From the NCBI GenBank assembly GCA_964598355.1, contig CAZRBN010000027.1:1-16836 (forward strand): a DNA stretch of 16,836 bases. The letters are read 5' to 3'. This DNA comes from DASQJJ01 sp964598355. GTDB lineage: Bacteria; Patescibacteriota; Microgenomatia; Levybacterales; UBA12049. Below are positions 5,413-12,844 of this stretch, piece after piece (the first letter of the stretch is position 1; each line of letters begins with the position of its first letter). The position numbers and the translations under genes are program-made. The notes below the pieces were generated by a model. The model was not told where the DNA came from and made no database searches. It saw only the letters and a list, made by a program, of their open reading frames with translations.

Positions 5413-5763
5413 ATGAGAGTTAAAAGAGGTATTACATCAAAAAGAAAACACAATAAAGTCTTAGACTTGGCTAAAGGATATCGTGGAACCAGGTCTACAC
5501 TTATTAGAACTGCAAAAACAGCAGTGTTGCAGGCTGGTCAATATGCATTTGCAGGACGAAAGGCAAGAAAGAGAGATTTTAGAAGTCTCTGGATTACCAG
5601 AATTTCTGAAGCTGTGAAACAACAAGATATGTCTTACAGTGTTTTTATCAACAAACTTTCAAAATCAAGTGTCGCTTTAGACAGAAAAATTCTTTCTGAT
5701 TTAGTCGTGAATGATCCAGAAACCTTTACAACCTTGGTTGAGATGGCAAAGAAAGTTAATTAA
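5413..5763 (+). CDS. rplT: 50S ribosomal protein L20
   Basis: A 116-residue basic protein of normal length for L20. It begins MRVKRGITSKRKHNKVLDLAKGYRG and carries the conserved FRSLWITRISEAV (about 56-68) and SYSVFINKLSKS. It binds 23S rRNA early in 50S assembly and in several bacteria represses its own operon. The 51-base gap after rpmI contains AGTTC/GAACT (a five-pair hairpin near 5375-5391), which might be an L20 control site, but this is weak. A terminator follows 28 bases after the stop. Confidence 0.95.
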   Translation: MRVKRGITSKRKHNKVLDLAKGYRGTRSTLIRTAKTAVLQAGQYAFAGRKARKRDFRSLWITRISEAVKQQDMSYSVFINKLSKSSVALDRKILSDLVVNDPETFTTLVEMAKKVN

Positions 5764-5790
5764 GACTTTCCAGCCGTTCTCAGCCATAAT

Positions 5791-5812
5791 AATCCCCACC
5801 AGGGGATTTTTT
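5791..5812 (+). terminator. intrinsic terminator after rplT
   Basis: Stem AATCCCC (5791-5797) / GGGGATT (5802-5808) with a four-base loop ACCA and a run of six T (5807-5812). No leader peptide precedes it, so it is an ordinary end for the thrS-infC-rpmI-rplT unit. Confidence 0.88.
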
Positions 5813-5829
5813 AATAAGGAAAATCACTG

Positions 5830-5887
5830 GTCATCCCGATGAGATCCGGAATCCAACCAAATAGATTCCCGCTTTCGCGGGAATGAC
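5830..5887. repeat. palindromic interspersed-type repeat upstream of pheS
   Basis: A 58-base element bounded by GTCAT...ATGAC inverted ends. It contains the strong hairpin ATTCCCGC (5865-5872) TTTC GCGGGAAT (5877-5884) and a second part, CATCCCGATGAGATCCGGAA. Elements with the GTCATTCCCGC...GCGGGAATGAC theme occur widely as dispersed palindromic (REP/MITE-like) repeats. It is more GC-rich than its surroundings. It ends ten bases before the pheS -10 box. Confidence 0.6.
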
Positions 5888-5896
5888 AATTTGTTC

Positions 5897-5902
5897 TATA
5901 AT
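5897..5902 (+). promoter_or_regulatory. -10 box of pheS
   Basis: A consensus TATAAT ends six bases before ATG 5909, placing the transcription start at the start codon (leaderless). A matching -35 at the right distance would fall inside the palindromic repeat, where only weak matches (such as TTTCGC) are seen. Confidence 0.5.
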
Positions 5903-5908
5903 CTGAAT

Positions 5909-6970
5909 ATGGAAGAGACATTAATGCAATTAAAAAATGAAGCACTTTCCCTTATTTTGGATGCTTCAGATGAAAAAACACTAGAAGAAATCAAACTGCA
6001 ATTTTTAGGACGGTCTGGCAAATTAACTCTTGCACTCAAAGCCATTGTGAAAGTCCCCGTTGAAGAAAGGGCAGAGGTTGGAAAATTAGCTAATGAAGTC
6101 AAGCAAACAATTGAGGATTCTATAGTCAACCAACAAAATCTTTTCAAATCCCAAGTCCTCCAGGAGAAAAAAGAAACATTGGATGTTACCAACCCAGGCG
6201 TCCGTCCTCCTCTTGGACACGTACACCTTATTACCCAGGCAATTCAGGAAATTACCAGCATCTTTGAAAAAATTGGATTTACTAGAGTACGATATCCAGA
6301 AATTGAATGGGATTGGTATGCGTTCACTGCTCTGAACTTCCCAGAAAACCATCCGGCCAGAGACGATTGGGAAACATTTTTTACAACAGAGGATACTGAC
6401 TCAGAGAAAGGACAAGTTATCCTTACCCCTCACACATCTTCAGGACAAGTACGCGAAATGCAAAGAGCAGTCAAAGAAAGTAAAGAGACTGGTCGGCCAA
6501 TCTCTATTAGAATGCTTAACTTGGCAAAGTGTTATCGAAGACAATCAGATGTGTCTCATACACAGATGTTTCACCAATTTGAAGGACTGGTTGTTGGAGA
6601 GAATATTTCCATTGTTCACTTGAAAGGAGTTTTGGATTATTTTGTAAAATCATATTTTGGCGATAAAAGAGAATCCAGAATTCGTCCGTATCATTTTCAA
6701 TTCACCGAGCCTTCATTTGAAATCGATGTTACGTGTGGAGTCTGTCTTGGCAAAGGATGCAAATTATGTAAAGCAGGATGGCTTGAAATGGGAGGAGCAG
6801 GAATGGTTCATCCTAATGTACTCACCTATGGTGGCATTGATCCCAAAAAATATACTGGCTTTGCTTTTGGATGGGGAGTAGAAAGAGTCCTTATGATGAA
6901 AGAGGGAATAGAAATTGATGACTTACGACTTTTGTATAGCAATAAACTTGAGTTCTTAGAACAATTCTAA
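5909..6970 (+). CDS. pheS: phenylalanyl-tRNA synthetase alpha subunit
   Basis: A 353-residue class II catalytic subunit. The N-terminal helical tRNA-binding arm (1-85) is followed by motif 1 (about 115-135), motif 2 (LAKCYRRQSDVSHTQMFHQFEGLVV, 205-229) and motif 3 (FAFGWGVERVLMM, 318-330). The THTS region reads LTPHTSSGQ (172-180). A small Cys cluster, C276, C279, C284, C287, follows FTEPSFEIDVT and may bind zinc, as in many PheS proteins. ATG 5909 is preferred over the in-frame TTG at 5891 because the -10 box TATAAT overlaps that extension. It works with pheT as an alpha2-beta2 enzyme. No Phe leader peptide precedes it. Confidence 0.94.
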   Translation: MEETLMQLKNEALSLILDASDEKTLEEIKLQFLGRSGKLTLALKAIVKVPVEERAEVGKLANEVKQTIEDSIVNQQNLFKSQVLQEKKETLDVTNPGVRPPLGHVHLITQAIQEITSIFEKIGFTRVRYPEIEWDWYAFTALNFPENHPARDDWETFFTTEDTDSEKGQVILTPHTSSGQVREMQRAVKESKETGRPISIRMLNLAKCYRRQSDVSHTQMFHQFEGLVVGENISIVHLKGVLDYFVKSYFGDKRESRIRPYHFQFTEPSFEIDVTCGVCLGKGCKLCKAGWLEMGGAGMVHPNVLTYGGIDPKKYTGFAFGWGVERVLMMKEGIEIDDLRLLYSNKLEFLEQF

Positions 6971-6981
6971 ACGAGGCAATA

Positions 6982-7020
6982 GTTCATTGTTCGCCCTAGA
7001 AATAATCGTGAACCATGAAC
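6982..7020. repeat. imperfect inverted repeat between pheS and pheT
   Basis: GTTCATTGTTC (6982-6992) pairs with GAACCATGAAC (7010-7020), 10 of 11 positions, around a 17-base loop. There is no T tract, so it is not a terminator. It lies 12 bases before the pheT start and could be an mRNA stabilising or control hairpin, or a mobile remnant. Confidence 0.5.
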
Positions 7021-7032
7021 GAATAAATATAT

Positions 7033-8991
7033 ATGGACATAAAAATACTTGATTCACATCTAAGGGAGCACTTAGAAACAAATGCCAAACCAATGGATAT
7101 AGCCCGTGCATTGTCTTTAAGCAGTGCATCTATTGAAAGAGTTGAGCCTTTTGGAAAAGATTTTGTGTATGCAATCGAAATAACGACCAATAGACCAGAC
7201 ATGGTAAGCGTTCGGGGACTTGCACGAGAAGCAGCAACTGTTTTGCCGGAATTTGGATATACAGCAAAATTACAACCTTTGCATGTGAAAGAACCAAAAC
7301 TTGAGACAAAAGAATCCGCAGAACTGCACGTAGTAAATGACGACAAATTAGTACGACGTGTATCTGGAGTCGTTTTGGAAGTTACCATGGGGGAATCTCC
7401 CCAATATATAAAAGACCGGCTAGAAGCAGCAGGCATACGAAGTCTTAACAATATTATTGATGTTACTAATTATGTTATGTTGGAAATGGGACATCCTGCT
7501 CATGCTTTTGACTATGACAGACTAACAAATAGAACTCTTATCATCCGATCTTCAAAAAAAGGTGAAAAAGTAATAACCCTTGATAGAAAAGAACACACAT
7601 TACCAGGAGGAGATATTGTTGCAGACAATGGGGAAGGGGAGATAATAGATCTTCTTGGAATCATGGGAACAGCAAATAGTGTCGTCACCAGTAATACAAA
7701 AAGAATAGTATTTTTCTTTGATAATAACGATCCATGGAAAATTCGAAAAACATCGATGGGACTTGCCATCCGTACCGAAGCAGCAGCATTAAATGAAAAG
7801 GGTGTGGATCCAGAACTTGCGATGCAGGCACTGCAAAGAGGAGTACAACTCTATAAGGAAGTCGCACATGCAAAAGTAGCAAGTGACGTCATAGATATGT
7901 ATCCAGGAAAAGTGAAACCAGCAACAGTCTCAGTCACTCATGAAGAAATTTGTCGAACCATTGGTGTGGAGATTCCACTGAACAAGTCAATAAAAATTCT
8001 GAAAGGATTAGGGTTTGAAGTGGAAGAAACAAATAGCACTCTCAAGGTAATAGTGCCAAGTTGGCGGGAACTCGATGTCACTATTCCAGAAGACGTCATT
8101 GAAGAAGTTGCGCGAATGTATGGATACCATAATATTCCAAGTAAACTCCCACCATTTGCATGGGCAACACCATACCATCAGCAAAACAATCAATTTTTCT
8201 GGGAACAAAAAGCAAAAGACGCTTTAAAATTTTGGGGACTCACTGAAGTCTATACATACTCAATGGTAAGTGAAACAATGCTTGAAGGACCAATTCAAGA
8301 AGCAGTAACTCTTTCTAATCCACTCGACGTTGATCATGTCCATATGCGACGCACCCTTACGCCAAGCCTGTTGCAAGTCCTAGCTGAAAATAAAGCTCGC
8401 GACAATGTAGAGATTTTTGAGATTGCCAATGTCTACAGTAAAAATAAAAAAGAGAAACTACCAAATGAAAAGAGAAATATTTCCTATGTACTAAAAGGGC
8501 AGAGAGGGACATTCTCTCATGCAAAAGGCATTGTTGAACAATTAACAAAAGAGTTTGGCATACCTATGCTCACATTCACCGATTCAGAATTAGGTGGTAT
8601 TGGTGCAAGTGTGTATATAGGGAAAGAACACGTGGGAGTTATTGAAGTTATGGATAAAAATATTGTCACAGCAGAATTTGATTTTGAAGTCTTACTCAAA
8701 CATGCAACACTTCGCAAAGTCTATACTCCTCTTCCAAAATATCCAGCAATAACAGAAGACATTTCATTTGTATTGGATAGTAAAGTGAAGACAGGAGCTG
8801 TTATCTCAGAAATTCAAAAACACAGTGACCTGATCGTTGAAGTAAGTTTGCTAGATATATATGGCCCAACTCGAACATTCCATATTGTCTATCAACACAA
8901 GAATAAAAATCTCACTACAGAAGAAGTTGCCGAAGTACGCAAAAAAATTATTTCTTCAGTTGAAAAAACCTTCAAAGGAAAAGCGAAATAA
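7033..8991 (+). CDS. pheT: phenylalanyl-tRNA synthetase beta subunit, short form
   Basis: A 652-residue beta subunit against about 800 in most bacteria. After the first ~50 residues it runs straight into ITTNRPDMVSVRGLAREAA, so the EMAP-like (OB-fold) tRNA-binding insert normally found between them is missing. The B3/B4 editing region follows (NNIIDVTNYVMLEMGHPAHAFD, about 137-158), then the B5 domain (about 295-365), the catalytic-like core (about 370-540), and the C-terminal FDX-ACB anticodon-binding domain (from about 560, LPKYPAITEDISFVL). An in-frame TAA at 7024 excludes a longer start. No Shine-Dalgarno is clear; it follows pheS after 62 bases. Confidence 0.93.
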   Translation: MDIKILDSHLREHLETNAKPMDIARALSLSSASIERVEPFGKDFVYAIEITTNRPDMVSVRGLAREAATVLPEFGYTAKLQPLHVKEPKLETKESAELHVVNDDKLVRRVSGVVLEVTMGESPQYIKDRLEAAGIRSLNNIIDVTNYVMLEMGHPAHAFDYDRLTNRTLIIRSSKKGEKVITLDRKEHTLPGGDIVADNGEGEIIDLLGIMGTANSVVTSNTKRIVFFFDNNDPWKIRKTSMGLAIRTEAAALNEKGVDPELAMQALQRGVQLYKEVAHAKVASDVIDMYPGKVKPATVSVTHEEICRTIGVEIPLNKSIKILKGLGFEVEETNSTLKVIVPSWRELDVTIPEDVIEEVARMYGYHNIPSKLPPFAWATPYHQQNNQFFWEQKAKDALKFWGLTEVYTYSMVSETMLEGPIQEAVTLSNPLDVDHVHMRRTLTPSLLQVLAENKARDNVEIFEIANVYSKNKKEKLPNEKRNISYVLKGQRGTFSHAKGIVEQLTKEFGIPMLTFTDSELGGIGASVYIGKEHVGVIEVMDKNIVTAEFDFEVLLKHATLRKVYTPLPKYPAITEDISFVLDSKVKTGAVISEIQKHSDLIVEVSLLDIYGPTRTFHIVYQHKNKNLTTEEVAEVRKKIISSVEKTFKGKAK

Positions 8992-9094
8992 GTACGTAAT
9001 TTGTCTTCCAAGGGAACCAGCTTCCCGAAGCAGTGTAGTAAGTATTTAGCGATCAAACAATAAAAAATTTTCCTTACATACAAAATACTCGATA

Positions 9095-9115
9095 CTCACT
9101 ACTGAATTTAGTGAG
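9095..9115 (-). terminator. possible weak terminator of the PBP gene
   Basis: Perfect inverted repeat CTCACTA (9095-9101) / TAGTGAG (9109-9115) with a seven-base loop, spanning the PBP stop codon. On the minus strand it is followed by a moderately T-rich stretch, not a clean T run. The 8992-9107 gap between the convergent genes shows no other feature I can support. Confidence 0.3.
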
Positions 9116-11402
9116 GAGTTGGGGTGGGAGTGGTAGTCACACTTGGTGCTGGAGTAATTCCCAAAGATTTTAGTAGATCGTCTGGTGGATACCACTGATA
9201 ATCTGCTGCAGAATGATTTTCCCGAATCCATGCATCAATACCTGTTTGCCAACGATTTTGTCCATCTGTACTTACCGGATCATCCTCTCGAACTACATAA
9301 TATAATTTGTCATCTTTTTTATGATAGATAGGAGACTGAGAAGTAGGTTCTGTTCCTTTAATAAAGTACTCAACCCGTGTTGGTTGACCATCAAGAGGAA
9401 GCCCACCAAACAGTGGATCTATTGTGACTGCATTCACATTGTCTGGTTTTTGCGGTTGCTCATCAGACTTACCTTTGAGGACTGCTGTCATAATTCTATT
9501 CCAAATTGGTGATGCACCAGTAACGCCAGAAGCAATGGCCTGATTCATTGGCGTATTATCGTTATTACCAACCCACGTGCCAACTACATACGATGGAGTA
9601 TATCCCATGGTCCAGTTATCCCGTTTGTCATCAGTCGTTCCAGTCTTTACACTCACTGTTTTACCTGGAACAACCAAATAACTACTTGGACCAAATTCCA
9701 AAGTCCTCGCATTATTATCCAAAAGCATATGGGAAATAATAAATGAAACATCAGGAGGCAACACTTTTACTCCTGGCTTTTCTTTATTTTCAAAAAGCGT
9801 ATTTCCATGACTATCTGTCACTTTCATAATCGCCACGGGGTCATGTCTTACTCCTGCATCTGCAAATGTACTGTAGGTAGTCATTTCATCAAGAAGATTT
9901 GTTTCCCTACCTCCGAGTACAAGAGAAAGTCCTACACTCGCAATATTGTCTGCTGTTGGCTCCCAATTTTGAATACCCATTTGAAAGCCTGTCTGCATGG
10001 CATCTTTAACACCTACTTTGGCAAGCATTTTTACCGCAGGAATATTCATAGAGTTTCCAAGTGCAAATCTCATTTGTATAGGACCGTGGAATTTCCCATC
10101 ATAGTTAACTGGAGTATAGGTTGGATGCGTAGGATCACCACTCGGAAAGTCTGTTTTCACATCCATAAACACAGTTGCAGCAGTATATCCTTTCATAAGA
10201 CCTGTTGCATAGATAACAGGCTTAAGAGACGACCCCGGCTGTCTTTTTGCATCAACCGCATCATTAAAATTTCCATCAGACGTTGTATCAAAATAATCTT
10301 TATTGCCAACCATTGCGAGGATTTGTCCGTTCTTTGGATCCATTACCATCGCAGCACCGTTAGCAACATGATACCCTTTTAATTTATCAATTTCTTCTTT
10401 GACAATATCCTCTGCTTTTTTCTCTATGTCATAATCTAATGTTGTATAAATCTGTAGTCCACCATTTTCAACTGCTGTGTCACCAAATTGTTTGGCAGCC
10501 AATTGCTTAATATACATAACAAAATGAGGAGCTTTAATAGACCTGTCAATATCAGAAAATTTCATATTCTGGACTTCTTTGTATGCAGCGTCTGCTTGTT
10601 TTTGAGTAATATAACTTTCATCAGCCATTGCTTGCAAAACGCTTTTACTTCGCCCTACATAATACTTTTTCCCATTGAAAGGGGAGTAGAGACTTGGTCC
10701 TTGAGGAAGACCTGCAAGAAAAGCAGACTCAGCAACATCTAAATCTTTTACATGCTTTCCAAAATACGCCTCTGCTGCTGCCTCAACGCCAATATTTGCT
10801 CCGCCATAAGGTACATCATTCAAATACATTTCCAGAATTTGGTCTTTGGAATATCTTTTATCTACTTGGATTGCCAGAATAAGTTCTTTAATTTTACGGG
10901 TAATTGTTTGGCGAGTATCCTGAAGCAACACATTTTTCACCAACTGCTGGGTAAGCGTAGAACCTCCTGAAATACCCCGAAGTGTAATAATCCCAACAAA
11001 TGCCCGTACATATCCTCGAATAGAAAACCCTGAATTCTGGTAGAAATTTCTATCCTCAATTGCAATCGTGGCATGCTGGAGATTTTTGGGAATATCATTT
11101 AATTGTACATACGCTCTATTCTGGTCTTTATAGACAGAATAGAGAAGGATACCTTTTCTATCATAGATTCTCGTTGACTCGGTAAGACTACTGGTAATAA
11201 GTTTTCCAGGTTGAGGCAAGTCTTTTCCATACCATATAAATAAAACAATAGTGACAATTACGAATCCAATAATGCCAAAAAACGCATATTTGGCAACAAT
11301 ACTCAATAACTCAATATCTGCTCTGCCACTACTTCCTGGAAGCAAATGAAGGAGAACATGAAGCAAACCCTTGCTTTTCCGCCGGCTTCTAAAATCCTGC
11401 AT
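9108..11402 (-). CDS. class A penicillin-binding protein (transglycosylase/transpeptidase)
   Basis: A 764-residue bifunctional peptidoglycan synthase. A short basic cytoplasmic tail and one membrane anchor (about 37-58) are followed by the GT51 glycosyltransferase (about 75-255) with EDRNF (E116) and GGSTLTQQ (146-153). The transpeptidase has S391-x2-K394 (PGSSLKP), SMN (451-453) and KTG (586-588), all intact. The tail after about 650 ends in Thr/Pro repeats (TTTPTPTPH), probably a flexible extracellular linker. It polymerises and crosslinks cell-wall glycan outside the membrane. It is a lone gene, convergent with pheT and divergent from the small Cys protein. Confidence 0.94.
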   Translation of the reverse strand: MQDFRSRRKSKGLLHVLLHLLPGSSGRADIELLSIVAKYAFFGIIGFVIVTIVLFIWYGKDLPQPGKLITSSLTESTRIYDRKGILLYSVYKDQNRAYVQLNDIPKNLQHATIAIEDRNFYQNSGFSIRGYVRAFVGIITLRGISGGSTLTQQLVKNVLLQDTRQTITRKIKELILAIQVDKRYSKDQILEMYLNDVPYGGANIGVEAAAEAYFGKHVKDLDVAESAFLAGLPQGPSLYSPFNGKKYYVGRSKSVLQAMADESYITQKQADAAYKEVQNMKFSDIDRSIKAPHFVMYIKQLAAKQFGDTAVENGGLQIYTTLDYDIEKKAEDIVKEEIDKLKGYHVANGAAMVMDPKNGQILAMVGNKDYFDTTSDGNFNDAVDAKRQPGSSLKPVIYATGLMKGYTAATVFMDVKTDFPSGDPTHPTYTPVNYDGKFHGPIQMRFALGNSMNIPAVKMLAKVGVKDAMQTGFQMGIQNWEPTADNIASVGLSLVLGGRETNLLDEMTTYSTFADAGVRHDPVAIMKVTDSHGNTLFENKEKPGVKVLPPDVSFIISHMLLDNNARTLEFGPSSYLVVPGKTVSVKTGTTDDKRDNWTMGYTPSYVVGTWVGNNDNTPMNQAIASGVTGASPIWNRIMTAVLKGKSDEQPQKPDNVNAVTIDPLFGGLPLDGQPTRVEYFIKGTEPTSQSPIYHKKDDKLYYVVREDDPVSTDGQNRWQTGIDAWIRENHSAADYQWYPPDDLLKSLGITPAPSVTTTPTPTPH

Positions 11403-11408
11403 AGACTA

Positions 11409-11442
11409 ATACTATTAAATCAAATTTAGGAGGAATTCACAA
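11409..11442 (-). promoter_or_regulatory. promoter of the PBP gene
   Basis: On the minus strand, TTGTGA (11442-11437), 17 bases, then TTTAAT (11419-11414). Alternatively TAGTAT (11414-11409) ends six bases before the ATG. Either reading gives a 5' UTR of zero to about four bases. Confidence 0.45.
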
Positions 11443-11454
11443 CTTTTTATCTCG

Positions 11455-11484
11455 TTGCAAAAAAAAACAGAAATATAGTATTAT
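11455..11484 (+). promoter_or_regulatory. promoter of the small Cys-containing protein
   Basis: TTGCAA (11455-11460), 18 bases, TATTAT (11479-11484), seven bases before ATG 11492, which gives a leaderless transcript. It is divergent from the PBP promoter. Confidence 0.5.
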
Positions 11485-11491
11485 CCCTTTT

Positions 11492-11704
11492 ATGACGTAC
11501 GAATGTCCAAAATTCCGTGGACAAACATGCCCTGAACCTGGAAAGAATTGCATGGCTGCGGACTCAGGAGATAATACTAAAGCAATAGGTCGTAAATTAA
11601 ATTGGTCCCCAGATCAAATCAAACAAGCTGGAGAACTTATTCAAAAAACTTTTGCTGATTACAAAGGAGCTTGTGGTAGACTACGAACTCAACAAACACA
11701 CTAG
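11492..11704 (+). CDS. small Cys-containing protein, function unknown
   Basis: A 70-residue soluble protein I do not recognise. Four cysteines (C5, C13, C20, C61) lie in CPKFRGQTCPEPGKNC and KGACGRL, a possible metal or redox site. The middle (about 36-58, NWSPDQIKQAGELIQKTFADY) looks like an amphipathic helix. It has its own leaderless-type promoter and is 12 bases upstream of the aromatic promoter. Coding potential rests on good codon structure, the promoter position and absence of overlap; no homology is claimed. Confidence 0.65.
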   Translation: MTYECPKFRGQTCPEPGKNCMAADSGDNTKAIGRKLNWSPDQIKQAGELIQKTFADYKGACGRLRTQQTH

Positions 11705-11716
11705 CGGTGTAAAAAC

Positions 11717-11746
11717 TTGACAAGAGAATATTGCCTGTGCAATAAT
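11717..11746 (+). promoter_or_regulatory. promoter of the aromatic operon
   Basis: A perfect TTGACA (11717-11722), 18-base spacer, extended -10 TG-C-AATAAT (hexamer 11741-11746). The transcription start should be near 11753, four bases before the leader-peptide ATG. The design is nearly identical to the Thr operon promoter at 1366-1395. Confidence 0.75.
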
Positions 11747-11756
11747 CCTACATAAT

Positions 11757-11831
11757 ATGAATATTAGGAAAACAACAAACTTTTGGTTTTACTTTTATAC
11801 CCTTTCAGAGGGAGGTTTGTTGCGCGCGTAA
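11757..11831 (+). CDS. aromatic (Phe/Trp/Tyr) leader peptide
   Basis: A 24-codon frame beginning MNIRKTTNFWFYFYT and ending SEGGLLRA, TAA. Codons 9-14 are Phe-Trp-Phe-Tyr-Phe-Tyr (TTT TGG TTT TAC TTT TAT, 11781-11798), an uninterrupted run of all three aromatic amino acids. The frame starts a few bases after the predicted transcription start and has no Shine-Dalgarno. The run lies immediately after strand 1 of the attenuator, and the last codons cover strand 2. It most likely senses charged aromatic tRNAs. Confidence 0.88.
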   Translation: MNIRKTTNFWFYFYTLSEGGLLRA

Positions 11832-11856
11832 GTCTTAAAGACTTCACAAAACGAAT

Positions 11857-11880
11857 ACCTCCCAAACGGGAGGTTTTTTT
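11857..11880 (+). terminator. intrinsic terminator of the aromatic attenuator
   Basis: A seven-pair stem ACCTCCC/GGGAGGT with loop AAAC, followed by seven T (11874-11880). It stands 36 bases before the first structural gene, so it must be an attenuator for that operon. Confidence 0.9.
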
Positions 11881-11916
11881 ATGCACAAAAAGTGAACATA
11901 TACAAAGAATAAAATT

Positions 11917-12840
11917 ATGAGAATTTTAGGAGTAGGTGAATCAGTTATAGACAATGTCTTAGTATCCCATCCAAGTATGGGAGCTCTCTCTAGCCTGCCA
12001 GAAAAGCATGTTGGCGGACCCGTGCCTTCTGCTCTTATTTTACTCTCCCGGTTAGGACTTGATTGCACACTGGTAACAAGCATTGGAAAAGACGCTGATG
12101 GATCACTCATCAAACATGTTTTGAAAAAGGAGAAGATACGATTGATTGCAAAAATACAAAAACAGACAAAAGTGCATACCATTATTGTGAATGCGCAAAA
12201 CGGACAAAGAAAAAAACAACGAGGGAATATAGCTCATACCCCAATTACCCATATTACCTCTCATTTTCTCCAACAATTTGACCTCATTATTTTAGATCGA
12301 CACGAAAAAGAAGCATTTCATGAAATTCTTGCCAAGAAAAAGGCTGCAACGAAATTAATTGTTGATACTTCAACAGAAATTTCAGATGTTACACTAGAAA
12401 TGCTCAAACATGCAACATACCCCATTATTCCAATTGAAGCATTAGTGAAAATTGATAGAAAAAAGAGTCTTTCTGTATGTCTTAAAAAATTACAACGAAT
12501 GTGTACCAAACCAGTCATTGCAACTGCTGGAGAATTGGGAAGTATATTATTTGAGGGAAAGAAAATGGAAATTATCCCTTCTTTATCCATACGATCTATT
12601 GATACAACTGGGGCAGGAGATATTTATAGAGGGGCATTTGCCTTTGGGATACTTCAAAAATGGAACATACGCGAATGCATACAATTTGCTAACTTAGTGG
12701 GAGGCTTGCAATGTACGAGAATGGGTAACGTTGCTGCAATACCCACCAAGCAAGAAATAGAACTATGCAAAAATATTATTATTCAGAAAAAAATGGTAAA
12801 GCGGACTACCATTAACAATTATTTTATGGGATTATTATAA
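11917..12840 (+). CDS. PfkB-family (ribokinase-like) sugar kinase
   Basis: A 307-residue kinase of the PfkB/ribokinase fold. It starts MRILGVGESVIDNVL, has the substrate-site HVGGPVPSA (31-39), then ATAGELGS (202-209) and the ATP/catalytic motif DTTGAGDIYRGAF (229-241) with the expected base D235. The substrate cannot be read from sequence: ribokinase, fructokinase and nucleoside kinase types all share these motifs. It is the first gene after the aromatic attenuator, with only four bases to DAHP synthase, so it is very likely co-regulated with aromatic biosynthesis. A role in supplying erythrose-4-phosphate or another precursor is speculation. Confidence 0.85.
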   Translation: MRILGVGESVIDNVLVSHPSMGALSSLPEKHVGGPVPSALILLSRLGLDCTLVTSIGKDADGSLIKHVLKKEKIRLIAKIQKQTKVHTIIVNAQNGQRKKQRGNIAHTPITHITSHFLQQFDLIILDRHEKEAFHEILAKKKAATKLIVDTSTEISDVTLEMLKHATYPIIPIEALVKIDRKKSLSVCLKKLQRMCTKPVIATAGELGSILFEGKKMEIIPSLSIRSIDTTGAGDIYRGAFAFGILQKWNIRECIQFANLVGGLQCTRMGNVAAIPTKQEIELCKNIIIQKKMVKRTTINNYFMGLL

Positions 12841-12844
12841 CTAT

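Larger units (their letters stand above)
11757..11880 (+). promoter_or_regulatory. aromatic amino-acid transcription attenuator
   Basis: 1:2 is a perfect eight-pair CAACAAAC (11773-11780) / GTTTGTTG (11815-11822). 2:3, the antiterminator, is GGGAGGT (11810-11816) / ACCTCCC (11857-11863). 3:4, the terminator, is ACCTCCC / GGGAGGT (11868-11874). A small hairpin, AAGTC/GACTT (11830-11844), sits inside the 2:3 loop. A ribosome stalled on the aromatic run (11781-11798) masks strand 1, freeing strand 2 to pair with 3 and allow read-through. Completion of the peptide (stop 11829-11831) masks strand 2 and gives termination. Without translation 1:2 forms and the terminator wins. Pairings are seen; the mechanism follows the classical trp model. 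Confidence 0.88.

Noticed and set aside
5891..5908. TTG start at 5891 for pheS
   Set aside because: It overlaps the TATAAT box; ATG 5909 gives the normal PheS N-terminus.
9013..9038. GGGAA/TTCCC and GCTTC/GAAGC hairpins after pheT as a terminator
   Set aside because: No T tract follows on either strand, and the stems are short and overlap each other.
9807..10382. 191-codon plus-strand frame inside the PBP gene
   Set aside because: It is antisense to the conserved PBP transpeptidase region, with Cys/His/Arg-rich shadow composition and no promoter.
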